NCBI RefSeq assembly: GCF_040362915.1
Contig: NZ_AP029612.1
Span: 372,001 to 436,000, forward strand
DNA: 64,000 nucleotides
From: Sediminibacterium sp. KACHI17
Lineage (GTDB): Bacteria; Bacteroidota; Bacteroidia; Chitinophagales; Chitinophagaceae
Direction of reading: 5' to 3'
Shown here: positions 34,471-42,937 of the stretch, in pieces
How the letters are laid out: each line of letters begins with the position of its first letter
Position numbering within the stretch: position 1 is the first letter of the stretch
Made by a program: the position numbers and the translations under genes
The notes under the pieces: model-generated
What the model was told of the DNA's origin: nothing
The model's input: the letters and a program-made list of their open reading frames with translations, nothing else
Database searches by the model: none

Positions 34471-35259
34471 ATGAATCTGGATCTTACCAATAAGACCGCA
34501 CTTGTATGTGGTGCTTCCCAAGGACTCGGTGCTGCTGTAGCACATGAACTGGCGATGCTCGGAGCGAATGTATGGTTACTGGCACGCAATGAAGAGAATT
34601 TGAAAGCAGTGAAACAGTCTTTAGATATTTCTCTCGGACAACAACATGGTTATTTTGTAGCAGACTCAGGTGATCCTGAACACATCAAACAATTGATCAC
34701 AGATTTTCTATCCAAAGGAAAAAGCATTGATATCCTCGTGAACAATACGGGTGGTCCTGCAGCAGGTCCTTTACTGAATACATCTTTGGAAGACATGCAA
34801 AAAGGAGTGACGGCTCATTTATTGACGGCACATACTTTAGCGCAATTGGTAGTGCCGGGTATGAAAGCAAATAAATTCGGGCGCATCATCAATATCCTTT
34901 CTACTGCCGTGAAGCAACCCATCAATGGATTGGGTATTTCGAATACTGTTCGTGCAGGTGTAGCGAATTGGGCAAAGACATTGGCGAATGAGATCGGACA
35001 ATATGGGATCACTGTCAACAATGTATTACCGGGTTATACCAAAACAGACCGACTCGATTATTTATTCGGAAAACAAGCATCGGATGCAGGTACCACTGTG
35101 GATGCGATTGTCGAAAAAACCATCTCCATGATTCCTGCTGGAAGATTGGGAGAGCAGGAAGAATTTGCAGCTGCGGTTGCCTTCTTATGCTCACCTGCAG
35201 CGGGGTACATCAATGGAATCAATTTGCCGGTGGATGGTGGGAGAGTGGGGAGTTTGTGA
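34471..35259 (+). CDS. SDR-family protein with altered catalytic motif
   Basis: A 262-residue short-chain dehydrogenase/reductase fold. The cofactor loop GASQGLGAA (14-22) and NNTGGPAAG (NNAG equivalent) are present. The catalytic Tyr-x3-Lys is not: by alignment with the typical YSASKAGV segment this protein has SNTVRAGV, so Ser replaces Tyr and Arg replaces Lys. The rest (NEIGQYGITVNNVLPG, the INLPVDGG end) is normal. A group of FabG-like SDRs with this substitution exists; activity would need another mechanism. It is paired with a cupin and closed by a terminator. Confidence 0.85.
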   Translation: MNLDLTNKTALVCGASQGLGAAVAHELAMLGANVWLLARNEENLKAVKQSLDISLGQQHGYFVADSGDPEHIKQLITDFLSKGKSIDILVNNTGGPAAGPLLNTSLEDMQKGVTAHLLTAHTLAQLVVPGMKANKFGRIINILSTAVKQPINGLGISNTVRAGVANWAKTLANEIGQYGITVNNVLPGYTKTDRLDYLFGKQASDAGTTVDAIVEKTISMIPAGRLGEQEEFAAAVAFLCSPAAGYINGINLPVDGGRVGSL

Positions 35260-35295
35260 TGAATATGATCGGGCGAAAATGATAAGCATAAATAA

Positions 35296-35324
35296 AAAAG
35301 GATCGGCATTCACCGATCCTTTTT
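35296..35324. terminator. Bidirectional terminator between the SDR gene and etfA
   Basis: AAAAGGATCGG (35296-35306) pairs with CCGATCCTTTT (35313-35323) over six bases, with A and T runs outside. It lies between convergent genes ending at 35259 and 35343. Confidence 0.85.
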
Positions 35325-35342
35325 CTATGCATGAATTGAAAA

Positions 35343-36305
35343 TTATTTCGCTTTCAATTTCTTGATCTCTTCTGTCAACTTCGGCACTACTTCAAAAGCG
35401 TCACCTACAATTCCATAATCCGCTGCTTTGAAGAAAGGAGCTTCCGGATCTTTGTTGATCACTACGATCACTTTACTGCGGTTCACACCGGCAAGGTGTT
35501 GAATGGCACCGGAGATACCGATGGCGATGTACAAATTCGGTGCTACCTGAACACCTGTTTGTCCAACGTGCTCATGGTGTGGTCTCCAGTGTGCATCACC
35601 TACGGGTCTACTACAAGCAGTAGCAGCACCCAGTTCTTTGGCGAGGTCTAACAGAATACCCCAGTTCTCAGGGCCTTTCAATCCACGTCCACCACTCACA
35701 ACGATCTCAGCTTCTGTCAATGGCACTTCACCACTTACTTTATTTACGGCTGTTACTTTCACTTTTGGAGCATCAACAGCGATTGATAATTGATTCACTT
35801 CCGCAGTTCCTTCACCGGCGATGGTGGTATAACTGTTTGGATTCAAAGAGATCACTTTTACAGAAGAAGAGATGCTCACATTGGCAAATGCTTTTCCGGA
35901 GAACACAGTTTTGCGAACAACGAATCCATTGCTGGTATCCGGTAATGCGCAAGCACCTGCAACTAAACCGGCTTTCAGACGAACAGCTACACGAGCCGCT
36001 ACTGCTTTACCTGTTTGGTTGTGCGAGAATACCACTACGGTTGCACCTGATTGTGTGGCTGCTTCAGCAATTACTTTGGCATACACTTGCGCATCCAGTT
36101 GATTTAATGAAGCGTTGTTCACCTGGTGCACTTTTTTCACACCATATTTTCCTAATGAAGCAAGGTCATCGCTTACGCTACCCAATACCAATGCTTCAGC
36201 AGTCGTACCCAATTGCTCCGCAACTTTTACACCATAGGTCAATGCTTCGTAAGAAGCTTTCTTGATATGGCCTTCTGATTGATCTACAAATATTAAAACA
36301 GACAT
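35343..36305 (-). CDS. etfA: Electron transfer flavoprotein alpha subunit
   Basis: The 320-residue FAD-binding subunit of ETF, which takes electrons from acyl-CoA dehydrogenases. The C-terminal FAD domain contains VVSGGRGLKGPENW (about 208-221), GQTGVQVAPNLYIAIGISGAIQ in two parts with the conserved GQTG and the GISGAIQH loop, and NKDPEAPFFKAADYG. It starts 33 bases after the etfB stop on the minus strand. No acyl-CoA dehydrogenase lies in the window. Confidence 0.93.
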   Translation of the reverse strand: MSVLIFVDQSEGHIKKASYEALTYGVKVAEQLGTTAEALVLGSVSDDLASLGKYGVKKVHQVNNASLNQLDAQVYAKVIAEAATQSGATVVVFSHNQTGKAVAARVAVRLKAGLVAGACALPDTSNGFVVRKTVFSGKAFANVSISSSVKVISLNPNSYTTIAGEGTAEVNQLSIAVDAPKVKVTAVNKVSGEVPLTEAEIVVSGGRGLKGPENWGILLDLAKELGAATACSRPVGDAHWRPHHEHVGQTGVQVAPNLYIAIGISGAIQHLAGVNRSKVIVVINKDPEAPFFKAADYGIVGDAFEVVPKLTEEIKKLKAK

Positions 36306-36338
36306 GGTCTTTTGTTTGATGGTTTGAAAAAAGATAGA

Positions 36339-37079
36339 TTAGATGGCTTTGGCTTCTTCGTGCAACAGTTTCACCAGCTCAGCCACGTTATCCGGACTTA
36401 CCAGTTTTACGCCGGCTTTTGCAGGAGGCATTTCAAAACTTACGATAGAAGTCAATACATCAGCAGCCACAGGCTCCACCACTTTCAATGGTTTGGTACG
36501 TGCGGCCATGATACCTCTCATGTTAGGAATGCGCTGCTCAGCCACACCTTTCTGACAGCTTACCACAGCAGGCAATGCTACTTCAGCAGTTTCTTCTCCA
36601 CCTTCAATTTCACGGGTAACGGTAGCGGTGCTTCCGGCTAATTCAAATTTGGTAGCCAAAGAAATATAAGGTGCATCGATCATTTCAGCGATCATACCAC
36701 CGATCGAAGAACCATTGTAATCGATGGTTTCTTTTCCGGTGAAAACCAGATCATATCCCTCTTTTGCAATAGCTGCAATTTGAGCTGCGATATAAGAACT
36801 ATCACTGTTGTCAGTATTGATACGAATGGCTTCATCACCACCCAATGCCAATGCCTTACGGATGATTGGTTCAGCATCTGCTCCACCCACTGTTACCAGA
36901 TGAACGATGGTAGCAGGATCTTTTTCCTTCAATTCAATGGCACGCACCAAAGAATACCACTCATCATACGGATTGATGATCCACTGTACACCATTCTCAT
37001 CGAATTTGGTATTGCCATCCGTAAAGGCAATTTTCGAAGTAGTGTCCGGTGTCTTGCTAACACAAACTAAAATTTTCAT
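36339..37079 (-). CDS. etfB: Electron transfer flavoprotein beta subunit
   Basis: The 246-residue AMP-binding partner of EtfA. MKILVCVSKTPDT at the start, INPYDEWYSLVRAIELKEK, and the AMP-site segment VFTGKETIDYNGSSIGGMIA are family features. The ATG at 37079 gives the standard N-terminus; 16 further in-frame residues upstream have no support. First gene of the etfBA pair. Confidence 0.93.
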   Translation of the reverse strand: MKILVCVSKTPDTTSKIAFTDGNTKFDENGVQWIINPYDEWYSLVRAIELKEKDPATIVHLVTVGGADAEPIIRKALALGGDEAIRINTDNSDSSYIAAQIAAIAKEGYDLVFTGKETIDYNGSSIGGMIAEMIDAPYISLATKFELAGSTATVTREIEGGEETAEVALPAVVSCQKGVAEQRIPNMRGIMAARTKPLKVVEPVAADVLTSIVSFEMPPAKAGVKLVSPDNVAELVKLLHEEAKAI

Positions 37080-37221
37080 AAGTCTATATTGTTTTGCTGA
37101 AATTCGTTTAGATAGTTGTTTATGCAACTAATTACAAATATAAGGCAGTTTTGTTTCCGGCAAAGGTTCGGATATTTTTTTTAACAGGAGAAATTTGTTG
37201 GGGGGCTATAGCTAATTGCCT

Positions 37222-37277
37222 ATAGTTCATAGCACATCGTTGACAATTAACTTTTCTTACTATATGCTATGAACTAT
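37222..37277. repeat. Intergenic inverted repeat upstream of the TPR gene
   Basis: TAGTTCATAGCA (37223-37234) is inverted at 37265-37276 with one more pair outside; about 30 bases lie between. It belongs by style to the word-repeat palindromes elsewhere in the window. Confidence 0.55.
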
Positions 37278-37305
37278 GAGCTATTGGCTGCCTTATCTTC
37301 GCCCT

Positions 37306-37617
37306 ATGGACCGCATTGCACGAATATTGGCTTTTTTGGAGCAGAATCCGAAGGATAGCTTTTTGCGCCATGCTTTGGCATTAGAGTATATCAAACTGGA
37401 ACAGTTGCAAGAAGCTAAAGCACTTTTTTTAGCAGTATTGACAGATGATCCGGGATATGTTGGATCCTATTATCATCTAGCGAAATTGTTGGAAACCCTG
37501 GAAGAAAGAGAAGCCGCTATTCAATGGTATGAAAAGGGCATGGAGGCTGCGAAGAATGCCGGCGATAACCATGCACTGAATGAACTCAGAGCAGCCTATG
37601 AGGATTTGATTTTTTGA
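37306..37617 (+). CDS. Small TPR-repeat protein
   Basis: A 103-residue all-helical protein with about two and a half tetratricopeptide repeats: LALEYIKLEQLQEAKALF, then SYYHLAKLLETLEEREAAI and a final helix pair. Such proteins are interaction scaffolds; a partner cannot be named. The ATG at 37306 was chosen because upstream frame residues overlap the intergenic inverted repeat, and a TATCTTCG promoter-like box lies just before it. Confidence 0.75.
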   Translation: MDRIARILAFLEQNPKDSFLRHALALEYIKLEQLQEAKALFLAVLTDDPGYVGSYYHLAKLLETLEEREAAIQWYEKGMEAAKNAGDNHALNELRAAYEDLIF

Positions 37618-37620
37618 TCT

Positions 37621-37672
37621 TTGATCTTTGATTTCTTGATTTGGAAAATAAAATCAAGAAATCAAAGATCAA
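37621..37672. repeat. Intergenic palindrome, 22-bp arms
   Basis: 37621-37642 and 37651-37672 are perfect inverted copies (core TTGATCTTTGATTTCTTGAT) with an 8-base loop; further copies of the same words flank both sides. It lies between the TPR gene and the small basic protein and may stop transcription on either strand. Confidence 0.85.
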
Positions 37673-37683
37673 AAAATCAAAGA

Positions 37684-37839
37684 TCAACTTCCTCTCGATC
37701 CACCCGTTTTGATCGGTTTCTTGGTTACACCTACCGCTTTAGCACCCGGTTTGGCGATGAATTTGGAAGCTTGTGCTGCATTTTTTGGTCCGCTAGCACC
37801 GGCTTTGCCGCCTTTTTTGTTATTCACAGGTAATCCCAT
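37684..37839 (-). CDS. Small basic Lys/Gly/Ala-rich protein
   Basis: A 51-codon gene below usual length cut-offs. The product is strongly basic: MGLPVNNKKGGKAG at the start, SKFIAKPGAKAVGVTKKP in the middle and TGGSRGS at the end, with eleven lysines or arginines and only small side chains otherwise. A TATATTTG promoter box lies 16 bases upstream. The bias suggests nucleic-acid or ribosome binding; a family could not be named. Confidence 0.65.
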   Translation of the reverse strand: MGLPVNNKKGGKAGASGPKNAAQASKFIAKPGAKAVGVTKKPIKTGGSRGS

Positions 37840-37855
37840 ATTATTTGGTTTTATC

Positions 37856-37863
37856 CAAATATA
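37856..37863 (-). promoter_or_regulatory. Bacteroidota -7 promoter box for the 51-residue protein
   Basis: TATATTTG on the minus strand, an exact TAnnTTTG match, 16 bases before the ATG at 37839. Confidence 0.5.
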
Positions 37864-37909
37864 CTGAAATCGTTCATGAGTTCGATTCTTTGATTTCTTG
37901 ATCTATGAG

Positions 37910-38494
37910 TTATTTGTTACCTGCTTGAATCGGTTCTCCTGCTACTTTGTTGAATGCTGCATCATGCACAATGATACGAGAAGGTAAAATAGGGCTGAAA
38001 GATATTTGGATCCAACCATTGTATGTTTTACCCTCTTTAATAAGTTGAACCGGCAAATACTTGTTGTATTGGTCTTTCCAGGTTCCTTGCCAGTAAGCAT
38101 TTGCAAGATCGATCGTAAGTACACGTGTGACCACCACTGCATGTTGCGACGCATCCCATTGGAAAGCACCTTCATTTTCTTTTCTGATCCACACACCCGG
38201 CTCTTTACGAGCTGGAGTGCCATCTTGTTGAACCAATAACTTGTGCTGCTGACCACTCACGACCCTGAATTCAAGTAAATCGTCTTGTCCGGCAGCTGTT
38301 TCTCTTAATTCTTTTGTTACCAGAAAATCAACGGTACCATCTTTATCCAAATCAATGTTTACAGACTGATCTGTAGTTACCGTTGCATTATTCAGCTGAA
38401 CATATTCAATGGATACGGGTGTCGGATTTTCTTTCTTACTGCATGCGGCGAAAAACAGACCGATACATGCTACTGCATAAATGTACTTGCTCAT
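37910..38494 (-). CDS. Lipoprotein of unknown function
   Basis: A 194-residue protein with a lipoprotein signal: MSKYIYAVACIGLFFAAC, with the lipidated cysteine at 18. The mature part is probably all-beta: VNIDLDKDGTVDFLV resembles a calcium-binding or FG-GAP-like loop, and a later GWIQISFSPILPSRIIVHDA resembles a carbohydrate-binding strand pair. No family was recognised. The ATG at 38494 was chosen for its signal; a longer frame starts 30 bases upstream. Confidence 0.7.
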   Translation of the reverse strand: MSKYIYAVACIGLFFAACSKKENPTPVSIEYVQLNNATVTTDQSVNIDLDKDGTVDFLVTKELRETAAGQDDLLEFRVVSGQQHKLLVQQDGTPARKEPGVWIRKENEGAFQWDASQHAVVVTRVLTIDLANAYWQGTWKDQYNKYLPVQLIKEGKTYNGWIQISFSPILPSRIIVHDAAFNKVAGEPIQAGNK

Positions 38495-38648
38495 AGTTCT
38501 TATTTTATTTCTTGAGCAAATCAACTTGCAGATCGTTGCAGCGAAAATGTAATGTTTGTTAAATGGTCAATATGATATTCTGAGCGGTAAGACACATGAA
38601 ACCCTTGCTGTCAGAAGATTACAGCGCATCACATAAATATGTGATGTA

Positions 38649-38728
38649 ATCTTTGATTGGGTGATCTATGATTTTTTGATTTTTATATATACGTACAACA
38701 AAAAATCATAGATCACCCAATCAAAGAT
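38649..38728. repeat. Intergenic palindrome, 30-bp perfect arms
   Basis: 38649-38678 and 38699-38728 are perfect inverted copies (core ATTGGGTGATCTATGATT) with a 20-base loop. Neither arm touches a gene. The right arm ends 36 bases before the hutU ATG, so it could affect hutU mRNA. It is the longest perfect inverted repeat seen in the window. Confidence 0.9.
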
Positions 38729-38764
38729 AAAAATGCGTATTTTGACAAAACCAAAAACAACGAT

Positions 38765-40423
38765 ATGTCTGCTACGATTGCTTATGATTATGCCAAATAC
38801 AAAACTCCTGTTGGTACACAACTGAATTGTAAAGGATGGATCCAGGAAGCGGCTTTACGTATGTTACTCAACAACCTTGATCCTGCGGTTGCTGAAAGAC
38901 CCGAGGATCTGATCGTATACGGTGGAAGAGGAAAAGCTGCGCGAAATATTGAAGCATTGGATAAGATCATTGCCTCACTCAAAAAGTTGGAGCATGATGA
39001 AACGCTTTTGATACAAAGTGGTAAACCTGTGGGTATTCTGAAAACACATCCTGATGCACCACGTGTATTATTATCCAATTCTCAACTGGTTCCCAATTGG
39101 GCCAACTGGAAGCATTTTACTGAGTTGGAACAAAAGGGATTGATGATGTATGGACAGATGACCGCAGGTTCCTGGATCTATATTGGCTCGCAGGGAATAG
39201 TCCAAGGTACGTATGAAACTTTCGCAGCGGTTGCTGATAAACATTTTGGTGGTTCTTTAAAGGGTACTTTGAGTGTTACAGCGGGGTTGGGTGGAATGGG
39301 CGGCGCTCAGCCTTTGGCAATCACCATGTGTGATGGTGTTGCACTTTGCGCCGAAGTAGAAGAGTGGCGAATCGATAAGCGTATTGAAACAAGATATCTG
39401 GATGTGAAATTTCATGATATTGACGAGGCCATTGATCGTGCAGTGATGGCTCGTGAGAAAGGAGAGCGACTAAGTATTGGAGTGTTATGCAATGCCATCG
39501 CCTTGTTGGAACGTTTGATCGAGCGAAAAATAAAAGTAGATGTATTAACCGATCAAACTTCTGCACATGATCCACTGATTGGATATGTTCCCCATACACT
39601 GAATAATGAAGCTGCCAATGTATTACGTGAGAAAGACCCCGAAGCCTATATCGCATTGGCTTATGACAGCATGAAGCTACATGTTGAATTGATGTTGCAG
39701 CTACAGCAATCTGGTGCCATCACCTTTGATTATGGCAATAACTTACGCGCACGTGCCGCCGAACATGGGTTGAACAATGCATTTGACTTTCCCGGTTTTG
39801 TTCCCGCTTATATTCGTCCGTTATTCTGCGAAGGGAAAGGTCCTTTTCGTTGGGCAGCACTTAGTGGCGATCCTGCTGATATTGCTGTTACTGATGAATT
39901 GATCATGAACTTGTTTCCTGAAAATAAATCCATGCTACGATGGATGAAAATGGCAAAAGAAAGAATCGCCTTTCAAGGATTGCCTGCAAGAATTTGTTGG
40001 TTGGGACAAGGTGAAAGAGAGAAGGCCGGGTTGGCGTTTAATGAATTGGTTAGAACCGGAAAAGTAAAAGCGCCAATTGTGATCGGTCGTGATCATTTAG
40101 ATACAGGATCTGTTGCATCCCCTAACCGTGAAACCGAAGCCATGTTGGATGGTAGTGATGCAGTAGCAGACTGGCCGATCTTAAATGCATTGGTGAATAC
40201 AGCCGGTGGTGCCAGTTGGGTGAGTCTGCATCATGGCGGTGGAGTAGGGATGGGATATAGCATTCATGCTGGTATGGTGATCGTAGCAGATGGTACGGAT
40301 GCAGCGGCACAGCGACTTGCAAGAGTATTGCGTAACGATCCGGGGATGGGAGTGATCAGACATGCAGATGCGGGATATGAGATTGCGAAAGAAACACTGA
40401 ATAAACATCACTTAGGGTTGTAG
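38765..40423 (+). CDS. hutU: Urocanate hydratase
   Basis: Adds water to urocanate in histidine breakdown, using tightly bound NAD+ as an electrophile. The 552-residue protein has [10 protein letters not shown] near residue 50, the NAD-binding [13 protein letters not shown] (about 177-189), and LIGYVPHTL and [15 protein letters not shown] further on. Length is normal. No hutH, hutI or hutG is in the window, so the pathway genes are scattered or lie elsewhere. Confidence 0.95.
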   Translation: MSATIAYDYAKYKTPVGTQLNCKGWIQEAALRMLLNNLDPAVAERPEDLIVYGGRGKAARNIEALDKIIASLKKLEHDETLLIQSGKPVGILKTHPDAPRVLLSNSQLVPNWANWKHFTELEQKGLMMYGQMTAGSWIYIGSQGIVQGTYETFAAVADKHFGGSLKGTLSVTAGLGGMGGAQPLAITMCDGVALCAEVEEWRIDKRIETRYLDVKFHDIDEAIDRAVMAREKGERLSIGVLCNAIALLERLIERKIKVDVLTDQTSAHDPLIGYVPHTLNNEAANVLREKDPEAYIALAYDSMKLHVELMLQLQQSGAITFDYGNNLRARAAEHGLNNAFDFPGFVPAYIRPLFCEGKGPFRWAALSGDPADIAVTDELIMNLFPENKSMLRWMKMAKERIAFQGLPARICWLGQGEREKAGLAFNELVRTGKVKAPIVIGRDHLDTGSVASPNRETEAMLDGSDAVADWPILNALVNTAGGASWVSLHHGGGVGMGYSIHAGMVIVADGTDAAAQRLARVLRNDPGMGVIRHADAGYEIAKETLNKHHLGL

Positions 40424-40444
40424 TTGAGTGTTGCTTCACTGCGA

Positions 40445-41008
40445 TCAATCAAGGCGTTTCATTAACATATCATCTATCTTTTTAAAAAGATGATAAGGTT
40501 TATACGTGCGCCATTCGGGAAGATCGACCAGCTCAATATAATAATTCAACTTTTTCTTTTTGAAATCATATTGTGCTGCGTCACTCATGTTCAATGCAAC
40601 AGCCCAGCCATTTTCATCACTCAATTCTTCATACCATTCTTGGTAGTATTCTTTATCGCTACTATGAAAGTTCAGGACATTTTCTGCGATGAGGATGTAT
40701 TTTACGATGCCTTGTTTGTATAAAAGATCCATCACTTCACGTTTCAGTTCCATGATGTCATTTTCAATGGCGTCATTCCATTCACCGATCAGCTCTATGA
40801 TGGCAAAATTCAATTCATAATCCGCATAAATGATTTTCAGATACAGTGTCTTGCTTCCAAAATCATCCCACTGCGGATGGATATAATAATTGTAAACTGT
40901 TTGAGAAAATTCAAACTCACTATACGTGCGTCCGAAAAAAGGAGAACGACTGTCTTCCTCCGAAACATAAATATGACGCCAGTTATAGAATGGTTCGATG
41001 TTGTGCAT
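40445..41008 (-). CDS. Conserved hypothetical protein
   Basis: A 187-residue soluble protein, rich in Tyr, Trp, Asp and Glu, with no signal peptide or membrane segment. MHNIEPFYNWRHIYVSEEDS starts it; FFGRTYSEFEFSQTVYNYYI and HPQWDDFGSKTLYLKI follow. I recognise no family with known function. It is convergent with hutU, 21 bases away, and upstream sits a word-repeat region. Confidence 0.7.
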   Translation of the reverse strand: MHNIEPFYNWRHIYVSEEDSRSPFFGRTYSEFEFSQTVYNYYIHPQWDDFGSKTLYLKIIYADYELNFAIIELIGEWNDAIENDIMELKREVMDLLYKQGIVKYILIAENVLNFHSSDKEYYQEWYEELSDENGWAVALNMSDAAQYDFKKKKLNYYIELVDLPEWRTYKPYHLFKKIDDMLMKRLD

Positions 41009-41033
41009 GGAGAGAAAATACGAAATGTGAAAT

Positions 41034-41104
41034 AAGGAATAAGAAATAAGAAAGGAAGCATGAATTTACTTTCTCATTTCTTATTTCTCTGTTCTTTATT
41101 CCTC
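41034..41104. repeat. Intergenic inverted word repeat
   Basis: AGAAATAAGAAA (41042-41053) is inverted at 41077-41088, and AGGAATA near 41035 is inverted at 41098-41104. A weak hairpin built of AAGAAAT words. Confidence 0.6.
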
Positions 41105-41108
41105 TGTT

Positions 41109-41927
41109 TTATTGCCCTGCTGCTTCTACAGCTTTCTTCACGCTTCCGTGTTTCAGTAAAAGGTCTTTCGCTACTTCGTATTCAGTGATCTTAAGTTTAT
41201 CCATCACCATTTTTACGCCTCTGTCAACCAGCTTCACATTACTGAGTTGCATATTGACCATTTTATTGTCTTCTACTCGACCCAATTGGATCATTACAGA
41301 AGTTGAGATCATATTCAACACCAGCTTTTGTGCGGTTCCGCTTTTCATACGTGTACTACCTGTTACGAATTCAGGCCCCACAACCACTTCTACCGGGAAA
41401 TCCGCTTCTCTGGAAACAGGGGTATTGGGATTACAACTGATACTTCCCGTAATGATGCCTCTTTTGCGGCATTCTTTTAATGCACTGATCACATAAGGAG
41501 TGGTACCACTTGCTGCTAATCCAACCACGACATCTTTATCACTGATAAAATGTTTTTGAAGATCTGCCCATCCTTGTTCAGTGCTGTCTTCAGCAAATTC
41601 AACAGCCTGTGTGATAGCTTTATCGCCGCCGGCAATGAGTCCGATCACGAGTCCATAAGGAACACCAAAACTCGGAGGACATTCACTGGCATCTACAATA
41701 CCCAGTCTTCCACTGGTTCCGGCGCCGATATAAAATAAACGACCGCCTGCCAGCATTTTATCAGAAATTGCGGCCACTAATTTTTCGATCTGAGGAATGG
41801 CTTTTTCCACCGCATGTGGTACCATTTTATCTTCATTGTTGATATTGGTCAACAATTCCTGAATTGACATCTTTTCTAAATGTCTGTATGTGGAAGTCTG
41901 TTCTGTAACTTTAATAAATTCAGCCAT
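41109..41927 (-). CDS. murQ: N-acetylmuramic acid 6-phosphate etherase
   Basis: Cleaves the lactyl ether of MurNAc 6-phosphate to GlcNAc 6-phosphate and D-lactate in cell-wall recycling. The 272-residue SIS-domain protein has GAGTSGRLGIVDASECPPS (about 69-87) and EDSTEQGW (catalytic acid region), then VGLAASGTTPYV and GSTRMKSGTAQKL for the sugar phosphate. Length is a little short of the usual 300. It starts nine bases after a sugar kinase gene, which would supply its substrate. Confidence 0.94.
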   Translation of the reverse strand: MAEFIKVTEQTSTYRHLEKMSIQELLTNINNEDKMVPHAVEKAIPQIEKLVAAISDKMLAGGRLFYIGAGTSGRLGIVDASECPPSFGVPYGLVIGLIAGGDKAITQAVEFAEDSTEQGWADLQKHFISDKDVVVGLAASGTTPYVISALKECRKRGIITGSISCNPNTPVSREADFPVEVVVGPEFVTGSTRMKSGTAQKLVLNMISTSVMIQLGRVEDNKMVNMQLSNVKLVDRGVKMVMDKLKITEYEVAKDLLLKHGSVKKAVEAAGQ

Positions 41928-41936
41928 AGTTCTTTT

Positions 41937-42779
41937 TTAGCGATGATATTCAATAAGGCCCTGCATCGGGGCTTTCAGTACCCTTCCCAGTTCCAGTTCG
42001 TATGTGTTACAAAGGTCTTTTAATACATCTTTGAAACCAAATGCAATACTTCCAACAAAATGGATCGGATGCGTCCAGCTTTCTCTGTATTTGTATAAGT
42101 GAGTGAAGAAAAAGTCATTCAACCCGTCTTCAATGATGTTTTCAATCATATAATGACCACGATTCTCAGCCAGAAATATGGCAAAAGAGGCCAGGTACCT
42201 GTTTGCGAGGGGCTTTTTATAAACGTTTTCTAGGATCTCCATGGGTGTTACCATGAATCGTTTTTCAAATCGTGCTTTGAGTTCTTCGTCATAGGTGTTG
42301 TACAAATAGTATTGCACAACTTTTTTTCCCAGATAAGCACCACTGCCTTCGTCACCTAAAATATAGCCCAGACCCGGACTATTCTTCACCATTTTTCTAC
42401 CATTATAGAAGCAGGAATTGGCGCCGGTTCCCAAAATACAGGCAATACCTTTTGTTTTACCGCACAGTGCTCTTGCAGCTGCGAGTAGATCATTTTGTAC
42501 TTCTGTTTTGGCTTTCGGGAATAGTTTTTTAAAGACAGATTTAACGATCTTGATATTGTTCGGATTGCCCAATCCGGTTCCATAGAAATAGATCTCCTGA
42601 ACCGTTATTTTCTTCAGTTTGGGAAGTAATTCCTTTTCTAAAAGGGCCACGATCTGAGGTCCGGACAGAAAATAAGGGCTGATCCCTTGTGTATAGATGG
42701 TTTTCTTTTTCTTTCCGTTCTCCAATACACACCATTCACACTTGGTGGCACCACTATCGGCGATTAATCTTACAGGCAT
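41937..42779 (-). CDS. BadF/BcrA-type amino-sugar kinase (MurNAc/GlcNAc kinase-like)
   Basis: A 280-residue ASKHA-fold kinase. LIADSGATKCEW (5-16) is phosphate loop 1, IACILGTGANSCFY is phosphate loop 2 and GYILGDEGSGAYLGKK is the adenosine-side motif of N-acetylglucosamine kinase-like BadF/BcrA proteins. The next gene, nine bases on, is the MurNAc 6-phosphate etherase. Inference: it phosphorylates MurNAc (MurK-like, perhaps also GlcNAc) imported or released during wall turnover. The ATG at 42779 is preferred to a start two codons upstream. Confidence 0.85.
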   Translation of the reverse strand: MPVRLIADSGATKCEWCVLENGKKKKTIYTQGISPYFLSGPQIVALLEKELLPKLKKITVQEIYFYGTGLGNPNNIKIVKSVFKKLFPKAKTEVQNDLLAAARALCGKTKGIACILGTGANSCFYNGRKMVKNSPGLGYILGDEGSGAYLGKKVVQYYLYNTYDEELKARFEKRFMVTPMEILENVYKKPLANRYLASFAIFLAENRGHYMIENIIEDGLNDFFFTHLYKYRESWTHPIHFVGSIAFGFKDVLKDLCNTYELELGRVLKAPMQGLIEYHR

Positions 42780-42937
42780 AATCAAATTTTGAAGACGGAT
42801 AATGTCAACAAGCCACGAAGTACGAAAATTTTAATGAAAATGCCACCTGTTTTGTTGAATGTTTCAATACTAATAACTGTTAGCCGTTTATCATGAACAA
42901 CATCTTTAGTTAGGCTTGAATTTCAGATATTTGCCGT

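Noticed and set aside
35720..36265. Long frame (181 codons) opposite etfA
   Set aside because: Leucine- and histidine-rich composition typical of an antisense shadow; etfA on the other strand is unambiguous.
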